64,000 bases of DNA from Parastagonospora avenae f. sp. tritici 18332-5 (GCA_022559985.1 JAFJTR010000059.1:62001-126000); one strand, 5' to 3'. Positions 1-9,908 are shown, numbered from the stretch's first letter. Notes: a model not told the origin generated them from the sequence alone. Numbers and translations: made by a program.

Positions 1-1650
1 AGTCCCTCTCCATATTGCACATGTGCCAGCCATTTTACCTTCTTGCTATGTTGCATCATCAACATTGAAAGTCCAGCGAGTCGTTGCAGTTGGCAGGCAA
101 TGATGGTCGCGAACACAGCCTGGTGCTCTTCAGCAGTATCAATCTGATATTTTCCCATTGTAATCCGGGTTTTGTGTTGGAGATGACTCGGCCCAGATGA
201 TATTTGCTGTTGATGCTGCGGCTGATGATGATGTCTTTCTCCCTGAGCATGGCCCTGCTTGCCCCACCATTGCGCGACGTCCTCGAACCCAGTCGTGAGC
301 TTCTCATATATTACCAGCGTCAGCATACAGATGCCTGACTCTTGTTGGCACCCGCGACATTGAGACAGGGTGAGGCACCGAGAGATGTTGTTTTTGAGAA
401 GAAAGATTGTGTTCTCCGCCATAGCCCAGTCGGCGCCTACGGGGGTTATGACGACTTCTTCGAGGATCCGTAGGGCCGCATCCATGAACTCGCAGTCTCC
501 ATCGTCGTAGCTATTGTTGAGATCCTCGTATGAGTCTGTGTCGATGTCCGCGCCGTTGCGTGACGAGCTTGAAGACGATGTTTGAGTTGAGTTGGATGTG
601 TTTGACTTGGAGTAAGAGACGCTGCTAGACTCGGAAGGAGAGGTCCGTATTTCTTGGTCCAGAGGAGCGAGCAACTGGTACATGCTTGAGTGGTGGTTGA
701 GTAGGCAGCTCGAACTGTCTGAGCCTCTAATCTTGCTGTTGAAATTGCCGGGTTGGGTCAACGTTGGATTGGACAGATTTTCAACTATTACAGTACTGAA
801 TTAGCATGCGATGCCGCGAGCGCGCCTCTTACGAGACGAAACATGTCAGCTGGAGCTTACCTAGCATGTCATTGTCCAAGAGAAGTCCCTCTGGATCAAG
901 TAGTTCAGCAAAGCCACCGTATGGATTGTTCAAGTGTTCTTCCGCAAAGTCAAGGAACAATCCGGTATCAGAGTCTTCGGGACACGTTGCAACAGTCTGA
1001 GTACTGTTTTCTACCGCATCTGCTTGAAAAGTAACCTGCTGAAAACCTTCTTGCTGGCTTTGAGGCCCATTCTGACGTGCACTCTCTCTATTGCTACGGT
1101 TGCTGCTGCTTCCCTTGGTGATGGTGGTGATGCCGCCACCGTTGCGTGATCCGGCATCCGAGCCGGATGACATCATTTGCTCTTGAGATTGCTGTCTCGG
1201 TGCCGGCGCCGTGCTGAGAAGGATGCAGGATATATCATCATCATCCCGAGGGTGTGCGCTCCCTTGAACAACTGTCCCGGGTTGCTGATCGCTACCATTA
1301 CGTTCGCCTGGTGTCTCTGGACGCTCAGCTTCAGCTGATGCACCTTCTTGCCGCTTGCTGTTGCTACCGCCTCGACCCTTCTGGGCATCGTATACACATC
1401 GTGTGCCACGCTGTTGGCACCGACGACATCCCGCTTTCTCGCGGCTGCATCGAAGCTGTATCTACAGTGTTAGACTTCAAGACACAATATTTGGCCGTGT
1501 TTTCAAGAACGTTAAACTTGCCTTTCTTTTGCGGCAGGAATTGCACGCTACATGGGATGTGTTATTAGGCCGGCCCATGCGATCCGTCGCGTGAAGATTC
1601 TGCATCTCGGTTGTGTCCTCCTGGCCACCACATTTGAACGTCATGAACAT
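1..1650 (-). CDS. AflR-like Zn(II)2Cys6 transcription factor, 3' end beyond left edge
   Basis: Nuclear DNA-binding regulator. Three exons read in one frame: 1650-1522, 1455-861 and 784 to the window edge. The zinc cluster has the ideal C-x2-C-x6-C-x6-C-x2-C-x6-C spacing, with cysteines at residues 36, 39, 46, 53, 56 and 63. The first intron (1456-1521) splits it after CRKRK and has a GC donor (AG|GCAAGT). The second intron is 785-860. A low-complexity Ser/Asn/Gln stretch follows. Then comes a region resembling the AflR C-terminal domain: RCLTLSQCRGCQQ, a MLTLVIYEKL helix, and MGKYQID...VFATIIACQLQRLA. AflR-type proteins usually control secondary-metabolite clusters, so a cluster may lie to the left; that is inference. 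ATG 1650 is the first ATG after an in-frame TAA; ATG 1605 is an alternative start. About 502 residues are visible. Confidence 0.85.
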
Positions 1651-1953
1651 GTTGATCAGCGATTAACTAGTGTCGTGGAAGTTGAACGTACGCATAGAAA
1701 AGAGGTTAAGAATTGACGGATGTTGTATTGTAGAAGCTAAGAAAAGTTTATGTAGGTGAAAGACCATAAACAGCGCTAGTTCAGATGGGCATCATTCCAT
1801 CACCCAACCGTGACACCTAGTGATCAGCGATCAAAACTCCCGACCTTGACGTGGGAGCAACAAGTGCATTTGCACATTCGTCATATTCGGCGGGGAATCA
1901 TCGGTTGGTGCCAGTCTTGATTTCATACCCAGGCTTACCGTAAAAGTCCACTC

Positions 1954-2339
1954 AGACGGCGGAACGCTAGCAGGGGGCGGTCTTGACCGTATACAACTCC
2001 TTTTCTCCACAGCACAAAGTTATCACCGGTAGGACACCGAGGGCTCGGCAAACACAACACAACAATCTGACCTACGCAGCAGTAGTAAAAAAGAGATAAT
2101 TACTTCTTGTCTTCTAGTTAGTAGAGCAAAAGCGGGTGAAATATATCAACTGTCTCTAAAGTAAATCTATCGTTGCGTTGCCCTGCTGCTGTAGTTGTAA
2201 GTAGGCGAAGACTGAAGTGTCCCATCGGTGCGACTTTACTGCGGTAATTAGCTGAGACGCAACACGTGTCTTGCTAAGCATTATGGAAGTGGGCTCTTGG
2301 TTTATGCGGCTCCTATCCCCTGCTAGCGTTCGGCCATCT
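1954..2339. mobile_element. MITE-like inverted-repeat element 1 (386 bp)
   Basis: The left end carries GAACGCTAGCAGGGG inside a roughly 27-bp terminal repeat. The right end carries the exact reverse complement of that 15-mer at about 2318-2332, and the outer part AGAYGGC also matches. No ORF lies between. The ends match those of the element at 2922-3068, so both belong to one non-autonomous family. I could not define a target-site duplication. Confidence 0.6.
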
Positions 2340-2921
2340 ACCAAGGCGAGCACGGTGTCCCATGTCTTGAACCTGCACTAGACGGACCGTTCCACATCCG
2401 CTTTTTGATCGGAACACTTTCTCTCCTTCAACTTAGATACTCATATAGAGGATGAAAATTGTATCTCTTAATATTGGATCAATTGTCAGAATCCGAATAA
2501 AATCCGGCTTATCATACTTGTTGTTTGTGAGCTTCCTGCTGTAGAGTGACACATTGTTATAGGACAAGGCAGCTCCAGAGCGGTCGTCTTTTCTCGCAGC
2601 TGAGTGCCGGTGGATTCAAGGTTAGCAAACGCCGTGCAGCTTGAGGGCACGCTGCATGTGATATTCTGCGGAGTGCTAGTCTTGGAAAGGAAGCTAAATA
2701 TTCACGGGAAGCCTTGAAACATTACAGCGACTTGACTGAATAGCTAGTAGGACTGAGATAGGTATACTCACGCGCCAGGAATCGAGACCCTGCATATGAG
2801 GATAGACCCATGGTCCGGGTTGTGCTAAGCATCCTGTATAATCAGTTAGCCTACAGATTCTTAGGTGGACAAGACTTACGCTACGGATGTTAACCGCTTG
2901 ACCGACATTTTCTTTCTTTCC

Positions 2922-3068
2922 AAATGGCCGAACGCTAGCAGGGGACGGTACGTACCGGACAAGTTAAGATCAAGGTTAAACGTTAATTGCGGCTCCTGGC
3001 ACCGAGTACAAGGTGTCCTGGCACCGAGTACAACACGGCTTCCTTCCCCTACGAGCGCTAGGCCATTT
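2922..3068. mobile_element. MITE-like inverted-repeat element 2 (147 bp)
   Basis: The ends are AAATGGCCGAACGCTAGCAG on the left and, read inward from the right, AAATGGCCTAGCGCTCGTAG. About 21 of 27 positions match. The interior has a tandem 22-bp duplication that includes CCTGGCACCGAGTACAA. It shares its terminal motif and the internal GCGGCTCCT with element 1, which shows a small dispersed family. It has no coding capacity. Confidence 0.6.
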
Positions 3069-3438
3069 AGATAGAATTATATGGTCTGTGCCCTCTCGGC
3101 TCTTCTTAGACACTTTCTGTATGCGCCGCATGCATTTCCTCTCGCCTAACACAATGTACCTTGCTAGCACCTGATTTTCTTTGGCTTAGTTTCGTCGGCT
3201 CGTTTTGGGGCATGAACGAGGCTAAAGAAACAGCACCTTGAATGGCAGTGGCTGGCAAGGAGGAGTATGAGATTCTACAAGGGCAGGGAAGAATTACTAG
3301 AGCAGCTGGGTAGACAACGCGAGAACATTCAAAAAAATTCAATTGAGTAGGGACGGTTCCCTCACCTCTTATGATTCCTCCCTACTAATTCCCTTCATCG
3401 ACTCTCCTTAAGTACTGTGCTCGACTCCACTCTCTAGG

Positions 3439-4108
3439 ATGCATCCGCCTCCCGTTTCACCTACATCGAACAAGGTCGTAGTGCGTAGCTATATAGCCAT
3501 CGGAGTTCTCTTGGCTTTGATGTTGGCTATGTGTAATTGTCAGATAAGATGAGATGTTGGATAGAATTGATAATTGTTGATCATTCAGTCTATTGTCTGC
3601 TTGTTGTTTCGTTGCTGCTACGTGTTCTGCTTTTCTTCGTGTTGTGACAGCCGAGCTTTGCGTAACTCGACTATCCCTAATCGTGAAGACAGTATCGCGC
3701 GACACCTGCTATCTGACAGTACTACGTTCTGCGCGGACCTCATATTCGGACCCCTCAGGCGATCTCGTCCGTCTAGTGTGGTGGCTATCTTGTTCAAAAC
3801 ACTTTGCCTCACCATTTGCGCGACAATCGCCCTCGTCACTGTAACGCTCCTCGACCTCTTGAACATTGCTATTGGGCGTGGAGAAGTGCCCTTTCTCTTT
3901 TCTCTTCTCTCGCTTCGGAATTCTGTGTTCTCTCATAGTATCCTTTTGGTTGCTATCGAGTAGTTCGAGATTAGAATTGCAGAAGATCCAGTGGCGAGCC
4001 CGGAGGAGACAAGCCCGGAAGAGGGTGAGAGATCGCAAAGGAAGGCGAGAGCTGTTGGAGCAGATTGATCAGATGATCAGAGATGGTCACTTTGACCTTA
4101 GGCAGTGA
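3439..4108 (+). pseudogene. Degenerate small membrane protein, array member 1
   Basis: From ATG 3439 the frame encodes a hydrophobic segment (SYIAIGVLLALMLAM). It is then cut by TGA, TAG, TGA and TAA within about 30 codons and reopens with a second hydrophobic segment (LLIIQSIVCLLF), a polar loop and a long third one (VVAILFKTLCLTICATIALV). A Lys/Arg-rich tail ending in MIRDGHFDLRQ at 4108 is in another frame, so an indel or a lost intron separates it. The order of hydrophobic segments, loop and charged tail matches the intact relative at 7918-8304. An unrecognised intron could remove the clustered stops, but the frame change would remain. Function unknown. Confidence 0.4.
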
Positions 4109-4382
4109 ATCGAAGTGATTGAAAGTGACAAGCTAATGAATGGTGTCGCGCTAATCAGTTTGCTGTATTCACTTTTAGTATAGTTTGGGTAGGCTTTGCG
4201 AGAAGTGTCACTGACCAACCGGAGAACACAAATACCTCTCAAATGAATTCTTTAAATTGCTCGTCGCCATTGCCCCGCTTACCTGTGTAATCTCTTCTCT
4301 CTCTCAACCCAAACAAAGTATCACCAAAGATCACAGATCCGCTCAAACTCCCGCACAATCACTCACACTGGACTCACCCACC

Positions 4383-5006
4383 ATGATCACGAACATCGTC
4401 TTAACCATCGACCTTACTGTCCTACCAGCAACCGAGTTCCTTCTGTGTCTCTACACCTTCATCGTCGCCAGGAAAATAGTGATCAACAATGTGCCCAAGA
4501 CACACGGCTTCTACCAAACGCTTGGACTGCTCATCCATAGTATCTGCCCTTTCGGCGATTACAGCCGTCCGTGAACTCGCTTCAAGACTCAATAAGCTTG
4601 GTGATTGGATCCATTGGCAGAGATGTCAACAAGCCAGCCAGAGGGTCAACCTCAGCTTGATGATTACCCTTTAGAGTTTAGCGGCAGCCTATAGAGGCCT
4701 AGCAGTTACTTTGATAGGTTAGACTCGGGATCAAATGCCCGGCTTGGCTGGCTTGTTTACATCTCTGTCCATTGGATGGCGTGTTTAATTCCCGTCACGG
4801 GCTCTGCCGCCATCCTCATTCACCTGTGGTTCATCCTCATGAGAAAGGCTCGTATCGTGTTTCTGGGGCAGTGGCTAGCCGGAAGGCGCCCCAGGGTCAG
4901 GCATGAGAGAGAATTGGGGTATAATTATATGGGGTCTCTTCTCGAAAATGATGGACAGATCTGGACAGAATGGGGAGGGAGTGGTGGAGGGAGGCAGACC
5001 TATTGA
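4383..5006 (+). pseudogene. Degenerate small membrane protein, array member 2
   Basis: One frame runs from ATG 4383, in a good CACCATG context, to the stop at 5006. It is interrupted by TGA 4572, TAA 4593, TGA 4602 and TAG 4692. Before the stops there are two hydrophobic segments (IVLTIDLTVLP and LLCLYTFIVARKIV, then LGLLIHSICPF). After them come a polar loop and a long hydrophobic segment (WLVYISVHWMACLIPVTGSA), followed by a basic tail. This is the same layout as the neighbours. Continuity of the frame on both sides of four stops argues for a decayed gene rather than two small ORFs. Confidence 0.5.
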
Positions 5007-5422
5007 GGGTGTGGAAAACCTGGTTTGGTGAGACTGTGTTGACTTAAGGGGCTGAATGCGTACTATGCATTCACTCCGAAATTACGGAAAGGCTATGTAT
5101 GAACATTGTTTCTCCACAGATACTTTTGCGCATTCCATAAAGTGTGTGAACCACTCTTGTTAAGCGTAGAGTTTGAGGAGAATTATGATGTATTAGGCTA
5201 TGGGAGAGAGAGCCTCTATACGCAAAAGAGAGAGGGTGAAGGAGCTAGGCCGAAACAGGCCTAGGTGAAAACGGAACCTGGGTCACTTATGCGCCAAGGG
5301 ATAAACCCTATGGCCGACAACTCTCTTCCAACACAGCACAACTTCTCACTACACGACACTCACTCAACGAATCGCACACTGAACACTTAGCTCGCAAATC
5401 AGCCAAGCCCAACATCAACACC

Positions 5423-5776
5423 ATGCATTCTTCCATAGTAACGCAGCTCCTTACTTTCACCTTCTCCACCACCGCCACCATACTATCCTAACCTTCCTAC
5501 GTCCAACTCATTTACATCGCCAATGCATTGTTCACGGGCCATATGGAACCCATCTTGGCCTCCTTTTGGGGCAAGGCCCTTTTCACGGTGCATAGCATGC
5601 TAGTTCTCTTTGTGAGCTACATGAATGCAACGCTTGAACCGCTCTTGTCCTTCGCTGTCATATGATTATGCGGCACGACCCATGTCTCTCTCGCTCGGGC
5701 CATTCGGAAGGTCTACGAGCATGATTATTTAGACCAATACAACGGAGAGGTGGGAGAGAATGAAGATCGGGAATGA
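5423..5776 (+). pseudogene. Degenerate small membrane protein, array member 3
   Basis: ATG 5423 lies in a typical AACACCATG context. The 117-codon frame has two in-frame stops. TAA lies after residue 22, where the context suggests a former Gln (CAA). TGA lies just before LCGTTHVSLARAIRK. Hydrophobic segments include FWGKALFTVHSMLVLFVSYM, whose G-K-A-L recalls the K-A-x-L at the second segment of the paralogs at 7420-7578 and 7918-8304. The tail is charged and acidic and ends at 5776. The frame is otherwise clean, which points to recent inactivation by point mutation. Confidence 0.6.
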
Positions 5777-5849
5777 TTGGCACGTTGCAAGGGTGTAAGG
5801 TGAGTCGTCTTCATGAAGATCTTCGACATGTTAGACTAGATAATGACCG

Positions 5850-6064
5850 TGTCGGATCGTGAGTTCCGGTAGGGACGTCGTCAGCTCAACACTGACCGAC
5901 AAGCCGACTCGATCCTTCTCCGATCCTTCTTCGGTCCGACTTGCGCTGCGCTCAGGTATATATTCGTAGCACCCACGTTCATAGATCAATCAATACCAAT
6001 ACCAGTCACAAGAAGAACCTCATTGTTGTTATTCACCCGTACGATCGTACAAGGCCTGCCAACA
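5850..6064. mobile_element. Solo LTR (copia-like length) with 5-bp target duplication
   Basis: A 215-bp segment begins TGTCGGATCGTGAG and ends CCAACA. It is flanked on both sides by GACCG (5845-5849 and 6065-6069), a perfect 5-bp target-site duplication. It aligns along its length with 21445-21653, including GTAGGGACGTCG near the start, a GATCC...TTCGG block and a GATCAATC block. No gag or pol sequence lies nearby, so this is a solo LTR left by recombination. It falls between the + and - halves of the membrane-protein array. Confidence 0.85.
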
Positions 6065-6392
6065 GACCGTTTGAATACTACAATACGAGAATCGTGAATA
6101 ACGCAAGGGATATAATGAAATATATGGATTACAAATGATTTGTTGTGAATACTGCGACAAAATTACATGTTCGGGTCGGTCGTGAATAGCCTCTTGATAC
6201 GGTCATGTTCCACATGAGACGGACAATGTTAGACATGCATTATGGCAACATCTGCTTCAACACTCAAGTCCAAATATCCGCACACACTCCGATGTGAAAG
6301 TAGATTTTATAGAATCATCCAAACTCCACAACCGGAAGGCATTTGATGCTTTTCCTCCTACACATCATCTAAATACCACTCCTTTTCTTTGT

Positions 6393-6686
6393 TCAAATTC
6401 TGCCCTTCTCCACCTCCCCCGCCTCCCTGACCCAATTAACCAGCATGCGCAAAGCGCACAAATACACCCCGACAGCCGCCAAGAAGTGCATCCAATCTGC
6501 AAAGCGGAACTCAGTTCCGAGCATGTCCTCGTAGGGGATGTAAAAGACAAGCATAATGTCTGTAAGCGCTATAAGGATGAGAGAGCACTCGTAGCGGTCG
6601 CAGCAGTCGGCGTGCTTGTTGATGCCGTAGGGGATGCGCATTGCAAGGATGAGGCTGAGACAGAGGGGGATGAAGGACGGAATCAC
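6393..6686 (-). CDS. Small membrane protein, array member 4 (start codon unclear)
   Basis: An uninterrupted frame of 98 codons belongs to the array family. LSLILAMR at its N-terminus matches LSLILAVY in the copy ending at 7578, followed by LILIALTDIMLVFYIPYEDM, a loop, and a long segment (HFLAAVGVYLCALRMLV). The C-terminus is short and charged. The position corresponding to the family start is GTG (6686), and the first ATG lies inside the first hydrophobic segment at about 6643. The true start may be in an unseen upstream exon, or the copy may be inactive. Function unknown. Confidence 0.45.
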   Translation of the reverse strand: MIPSFIPLCLSLILAMRIPYGINKHADCCDRYECSLILIALTDIMLVFYIPYEDMLGTEFRFADWMHFLAAVGVYLCALRMLVNWVREAGEVEKGRI

Positions 6687-6932
6687 GGCTACTGGTAGTT
6701 GGTTGAGATTCGGTTGAGTTTGTTTGTGGTTCTCTGGGCGTGTTGCGAAACGTGTTTCGAAACGATGGAGTACAGTAGTCTTGACGTAAGCTTAATTCAT
6801 ATCAATTTCGCTCGTGCATGACTGAGAAGAAATGAAAGGCGTTGATAGTATTTGATGGTGTTCACGAGGGATTATCGATGACACTTGTGGGTTTTGGTAA
6901 TTTCATTGAAGTACTGATGTGATATGCAAGAT

Positions 6933-7000
6933 GCCGTGACGCTGGGTAACATTGCCTACATCCAGCAAACACCATGTACACGCGATTTATTCTGCGCCTA
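6933..7000. repeat. Duplicated 3'-flanking segment, copy A
   Basis: This segment resembles 7798-7870 and 8424-8487. The shared core reads roughly GTGACGCT...AACAYCRTGTA, then CGCGATNTATTC, then CGCCT. Each copy lies at or just past the stop of a - strand array gene, so the duplicated unit includes 3' flanking DNA as well as coding sequence. Confidence 0.6.
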
Positions 7001-7086
7001 TGCTAGGCGTGAGGCCTGTGAATAATAATTACATAAAATCGAATGCGGTCGTCTTCTGTCGCTCGGGAAATTTTGAGTAGTGCCTG

Positions 7087-7578
7087 CTACTTTCGTACTT
7101 CCGGCAGACCCCCATGGAAGTGAAACCGAACCTCGTTGGAACCATCGGTGAAGCCGTACGAGTAAATTTTCCCCTTCTCTTTCCCCTTCTCTTTCCCCTT
7201 CTCTTTCCCCTTCTCTTTCCCCTTCTCCTTGCCAATGGATCCATCTACCTTCTTCTTCTCTGGCCAAGCTATGTTGAATAGAGCCACCGAGATCTTGCCA
7301 GCCAGTGCACACCAGCCTAGCACGTGAAGCGCCAGGACGCATGTAGCCGCGAATTGCCAATGTCGATAGCCAGAAAGGAAGAGATCAGATGCATAGCGCG
7401 GCTGCTTATAAAGAGATTCTCACTCTACCAGGTAATTGGTGGCGTCGATCAGACAGAGGCGTGTTGTGATAACAAAGAGGAGAATGGCTTTGTAAGAGTC
7501 GAAGTAGTTAGGGTTCTGGACCAGGCAACAGATGTTGTAGACGGCAAGAATAAGGCTCAGAAATATAGCGATACCCAT
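7087..7578 (-). pseudogene. Small membrane protein, array member 5, one in-frame stop
   Basis: From ATG 7578 a 164-codon frame is broken only by TGA 7422-7420. It sits between NYLVE and ESLYKQPRY, so a former CGA (Arg) is plausible. It has paired N-terminal hydrophobic segments (IFLSLILAVYNICCLV; YKAILLFVITTRLCLI), a polar loop and GYRHWQFAATCVLALHVLGW. The last segment aligns with GYHAFGIAMKCLLGTHLVVW in the intact copy at 7918-8304. The tail carries five copies of KEKG encoded by a 12-bp minisatellite (7171-7230). It could be expressed as a 52-residue truncated product. Confidence 0.65.
7171..7230. repeat. 12-bp minisatellite, five units (KEKG coding)
   Basis: Five tandem copies of CCCCTTCTCTTT on the + strand, the last with one change. 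On the - strand they encode Lys-Glu-Lys-Gly repeats in the tail of the array member at 7087-7578. The unit is a multiple of three, so changes in copy number would keep the frame. Confidence 0.9.
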
Positions 7579-7797
7579 GGCGGTTTTGTGTGTGGTTGAC
7601 TGAGTGTGTAGTTGCTCGAAGTTGAGGCTGATAGTGGTGCGCCTGTCATGTTGCAGAGAAGTGGATATGGACGAGAAAGGGATGCGCGAATCGGATTTCG
7701 ATTGATGTTGTTGTTTTCCGATGCTTCTCGATGCGAGTCGATGATGTGAGCGTTCATGATCCTCTCCAGATAGTAGGCATTTTATAATCGAACCTAG

Positions 7798-7870
7798 GCA
7801 GTGCGACGCTGTGTACAACGTTCGCGAAGGCTTGGGAAACATCGTGTACTCGCGATGTATTCACCGCCTC
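7798..7870. repeat. Duplicated 3'-flanking segment, copy B
   Basis: Second copy of the segment described at 6933-7000. It lies 48 bp past the stop of the array gene at 7918-8304. It shares AACATCGTGTA and ATTCANCGCCTCA with copy C. Confidence 0.6.
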
Positions 7871-7917
7871 ATAAATTGCTTGAGTGTGACGTATTCAGTG
7901 CCAAACAAATTCAATTC

Positions 7918-8304
7918 TCATATGCCGTGACTGACAGACGAGCCCGTCTCTTCATCCCCCTTCACTTTCTCCATTCGCGCTATCTGCCCGGTTACTGTCG
8001 CAACCAACCAACACCAGACTACCAAATGCGTTCCCAGAAGACATTTCATCGCGATCCCGAACGCATGATAGCCTCGACATAAGGAATCAGATGGATCGTA
8101 CATCGTGCCACACAAGAGTATAGCCTCTTCCAAGTGCTCACTTGTTGGAAATGGGGTTAGGAAAACAATCTGAACACCAGTTGGGACGATAAAAATGAGG
8201 GGCGCTTTGCAGGAGTAATGGTACTTTGGGTCCTTGAGTATGTGGTAGAAGACGTATGCGATGAGAAGGAAGCTTATGTAGGCGGTGATAGGTGCGGTGT
8301 CCAT
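7918..8304 (-). CDS. Small multi-spanning membrane protein, intact array member 6
   Basis: This is the only array copy that is open from a well-placed ATG (8304, ACCATGG context) to its stop: 128 residues, no intron. It has a first hydrophobic segment (AYISFLLIAYVFYHIL), the short link KDPKYHYSCKAP, a second segment (LIFIVPTGVQIVFL), a polar acidic loop and a long segment (CLLGTHLVVWCWLVATVTG). The tail is charged and Ser-rich. It therefore has three, perhaps four, membrane passes. I recognise no catalytic or transport motif and no named family. Neighbours on both sides are decayed relatives in the same orientation, so it is the surviving member of a tandem expansion. Confidence 0.6.
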   Translation of the reverse strand: MDTAPITAYISFLLIAYVFYHILKDPKYHYSCKAPLIFIVPTGVQIVFLTPFPTSEHLEEAILLCGTMYDPSDSLCRGYHAFGIAMKCLLGTHLVVWCWLVATVTGQIARMEKVKGDEETGSSVSHGI

Positions 8305-8423
8305 GGTAAGTTTTGTGTGTATGGTTGCTTGAAATTTGAGCGTTTTCAATCGAGGTTGGGTTGATAGAGTGAGTGTTGATACTCACTAATATCCTTCAGG
8401 TCGCTGAGATCATATGCACCATG

Positions 8424-8487
8424 GTGTGACGCTCGATACACGCGTGCGCGGGCAACATCGTGTAAACGCAATGCATTCATCGCCTCA
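8424..8487. repeat. Duplicated 3'-flanking segment, copy C
   Basis: Third copy of the duplicated segment. It overlaps the stop codon of the array gene ending at 8477. Read on the - strand, TGAGGCGRTGAATRCATYGCG is shared with copy B. Confidence 0.6.
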
Positions 8488-8983
8488 CCAGCTTCTCAAA
8501 CCCAGCTCCACACTCACCCACACTCTTCCAAGCCGTCCAGTCCTTCCCACCATCTTCTCTCATCGCTTCCGTAGCCGGCACAAGCGCCTCTCTCGAACAC
8601 TTCAGCCTTCGCTGCGTCTTTCCATTCACATACCGTGCCATCACGCCCTCCTTCCATATAGTGTACATGCAATAGCAAGCCAGAAGCGGCATGCAATGCA
8701 CGGCACAGGCTTGCAGCACTAGAGCCAAGATCAGGATGGTCTGATCGAAGCCGAGCTCAGATAATCGTAGGATGGCCGTGAGCATCCAAGTTCATGGTAG
8801 GACCAGAAGACACATGCATGAGGCGCTCAAGTGGTGGAGAGGTGCTTCGTAGCCGAGCTGATGTGGCGGGGTCTCGCGGAGAACATGGACCATGCGGGAA
8901 CAGTGGATGTAGATGGATAGTATGAGTAGGATCTTGGTAATCGATATCGGGGCCCGGGAATGTCTTGAACTCAGGATAAGCAA
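8477..8983 (-). pseudogene. Degenerate small membrane protein, array member 7
   Basis: The frame ends at 8477 and is family-like upstream of and across an in-frame TGA at 8794-8792. ITKILLILSIYIHC aligns with ITAYISFLLIAYVF of the intact copy. YEAPL before the second hydrophobic segment aligns with CKAPL. After the stop come LILALVLQACAVHCMPLLAC and a charged tail ending EKLVRR. No ATG begins this frame: TGA lies four codons before 8983, and the nearest good ATGs (9011, 8993) are in another frame. Both the start and the middle are therefore broken. Confidence 0.55.
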
Positions 8984-9011
8984 CTGGAGTCATGGTATCT
9001 GGATTTTCCAT

Positions 9012-9908
9012 GCGGTCTTGGAATACTTTCGGAAATACTCAAGTCTCTTATGAGGAAAGGTTGAGGACGCAAGTTGAGCGGAGCGTGATAGAAGTTGATG
9101 CAGTCGCTGTTGAGCTATTGTGCAAAAGAGTGCGACATTAACGAGGAAGCGAGTCTTGGTGCGATTTGTGAGTTCTTCAAATGACGGGTGCTGCCTGGCG
9201 TCTATTGTTGGGTGATTCGTCGTAATGTTGCCTTGTAGTGATGAGGCATCATATTTCACCGCTTTTGAATGTCGCTGAGAACAAGTGAATCAGCTGGACA
9301 TCGCGCTTGAAAGAAAACATATCAGATCCCAGAACGATGTTTCCCGTTGAATGGAGGCGTTCAGTACTTTAGTGCTTACGCCCTGGCAGAAGTCGTGATT
9401 CGCAAAGCATTGGCGATATACTTTTCAGATCAATAATTTCTCCCCCTTCGAAATTGATTCGAGCATCAATTACGCCGGGCATTTCATGACGCCTTGTTCA
9501 GGCGGGGCGAACTATGACACGGTCAGCAACGGCGGGGCGACACAGCATGTCTTTATAACAGCGCAGGCAAGACAAGACGATGCCTTGTTTAGAAATATCG
9601 CTTCGAGAATGGACAGAGGCTAGCAGATTGCACTTCCATTCTTATCCGCCGGGGTCAGCAATCATGGACTGGATGTTTGGCATTTAGCCGTGCAATAGTG
9701 TGATGTCCCTACGATGCAAGTAAGCACTTTGGTGGGTCGCGCACGAACCGATGCTCAAAGCAGCCATATCAGACGCCTCATAATGTTCACTATCTATTTT
9801 CCTCGCGTTGGTCATATCTACTTATATCTTGTAAGCTTTGAATTTGTGCAGCTGGGCGCGACCGTTATCGTTGCATCGTGACAGTGCGCCGTTTCACCTA
9901 CAACACTT
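9012..9908. other. Intergenic, nothing recognised
   Basis: Between the membrane-protein array and the 3' end of RPE1. Frames on the - strand here (8990-9259) have no family features. I see nothing else. Confidence 0.4.

Larger units (their letters stand above)
1651..3438. other. Gene-free region with two inverted-repeat elements
   Basis: No reading frame here has family features or splice support. The stretch holds two MITE-like elements, listed separately, and the promoter of the AflR-like gene. Otherwise I see nothing. Confidence 0.5.
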
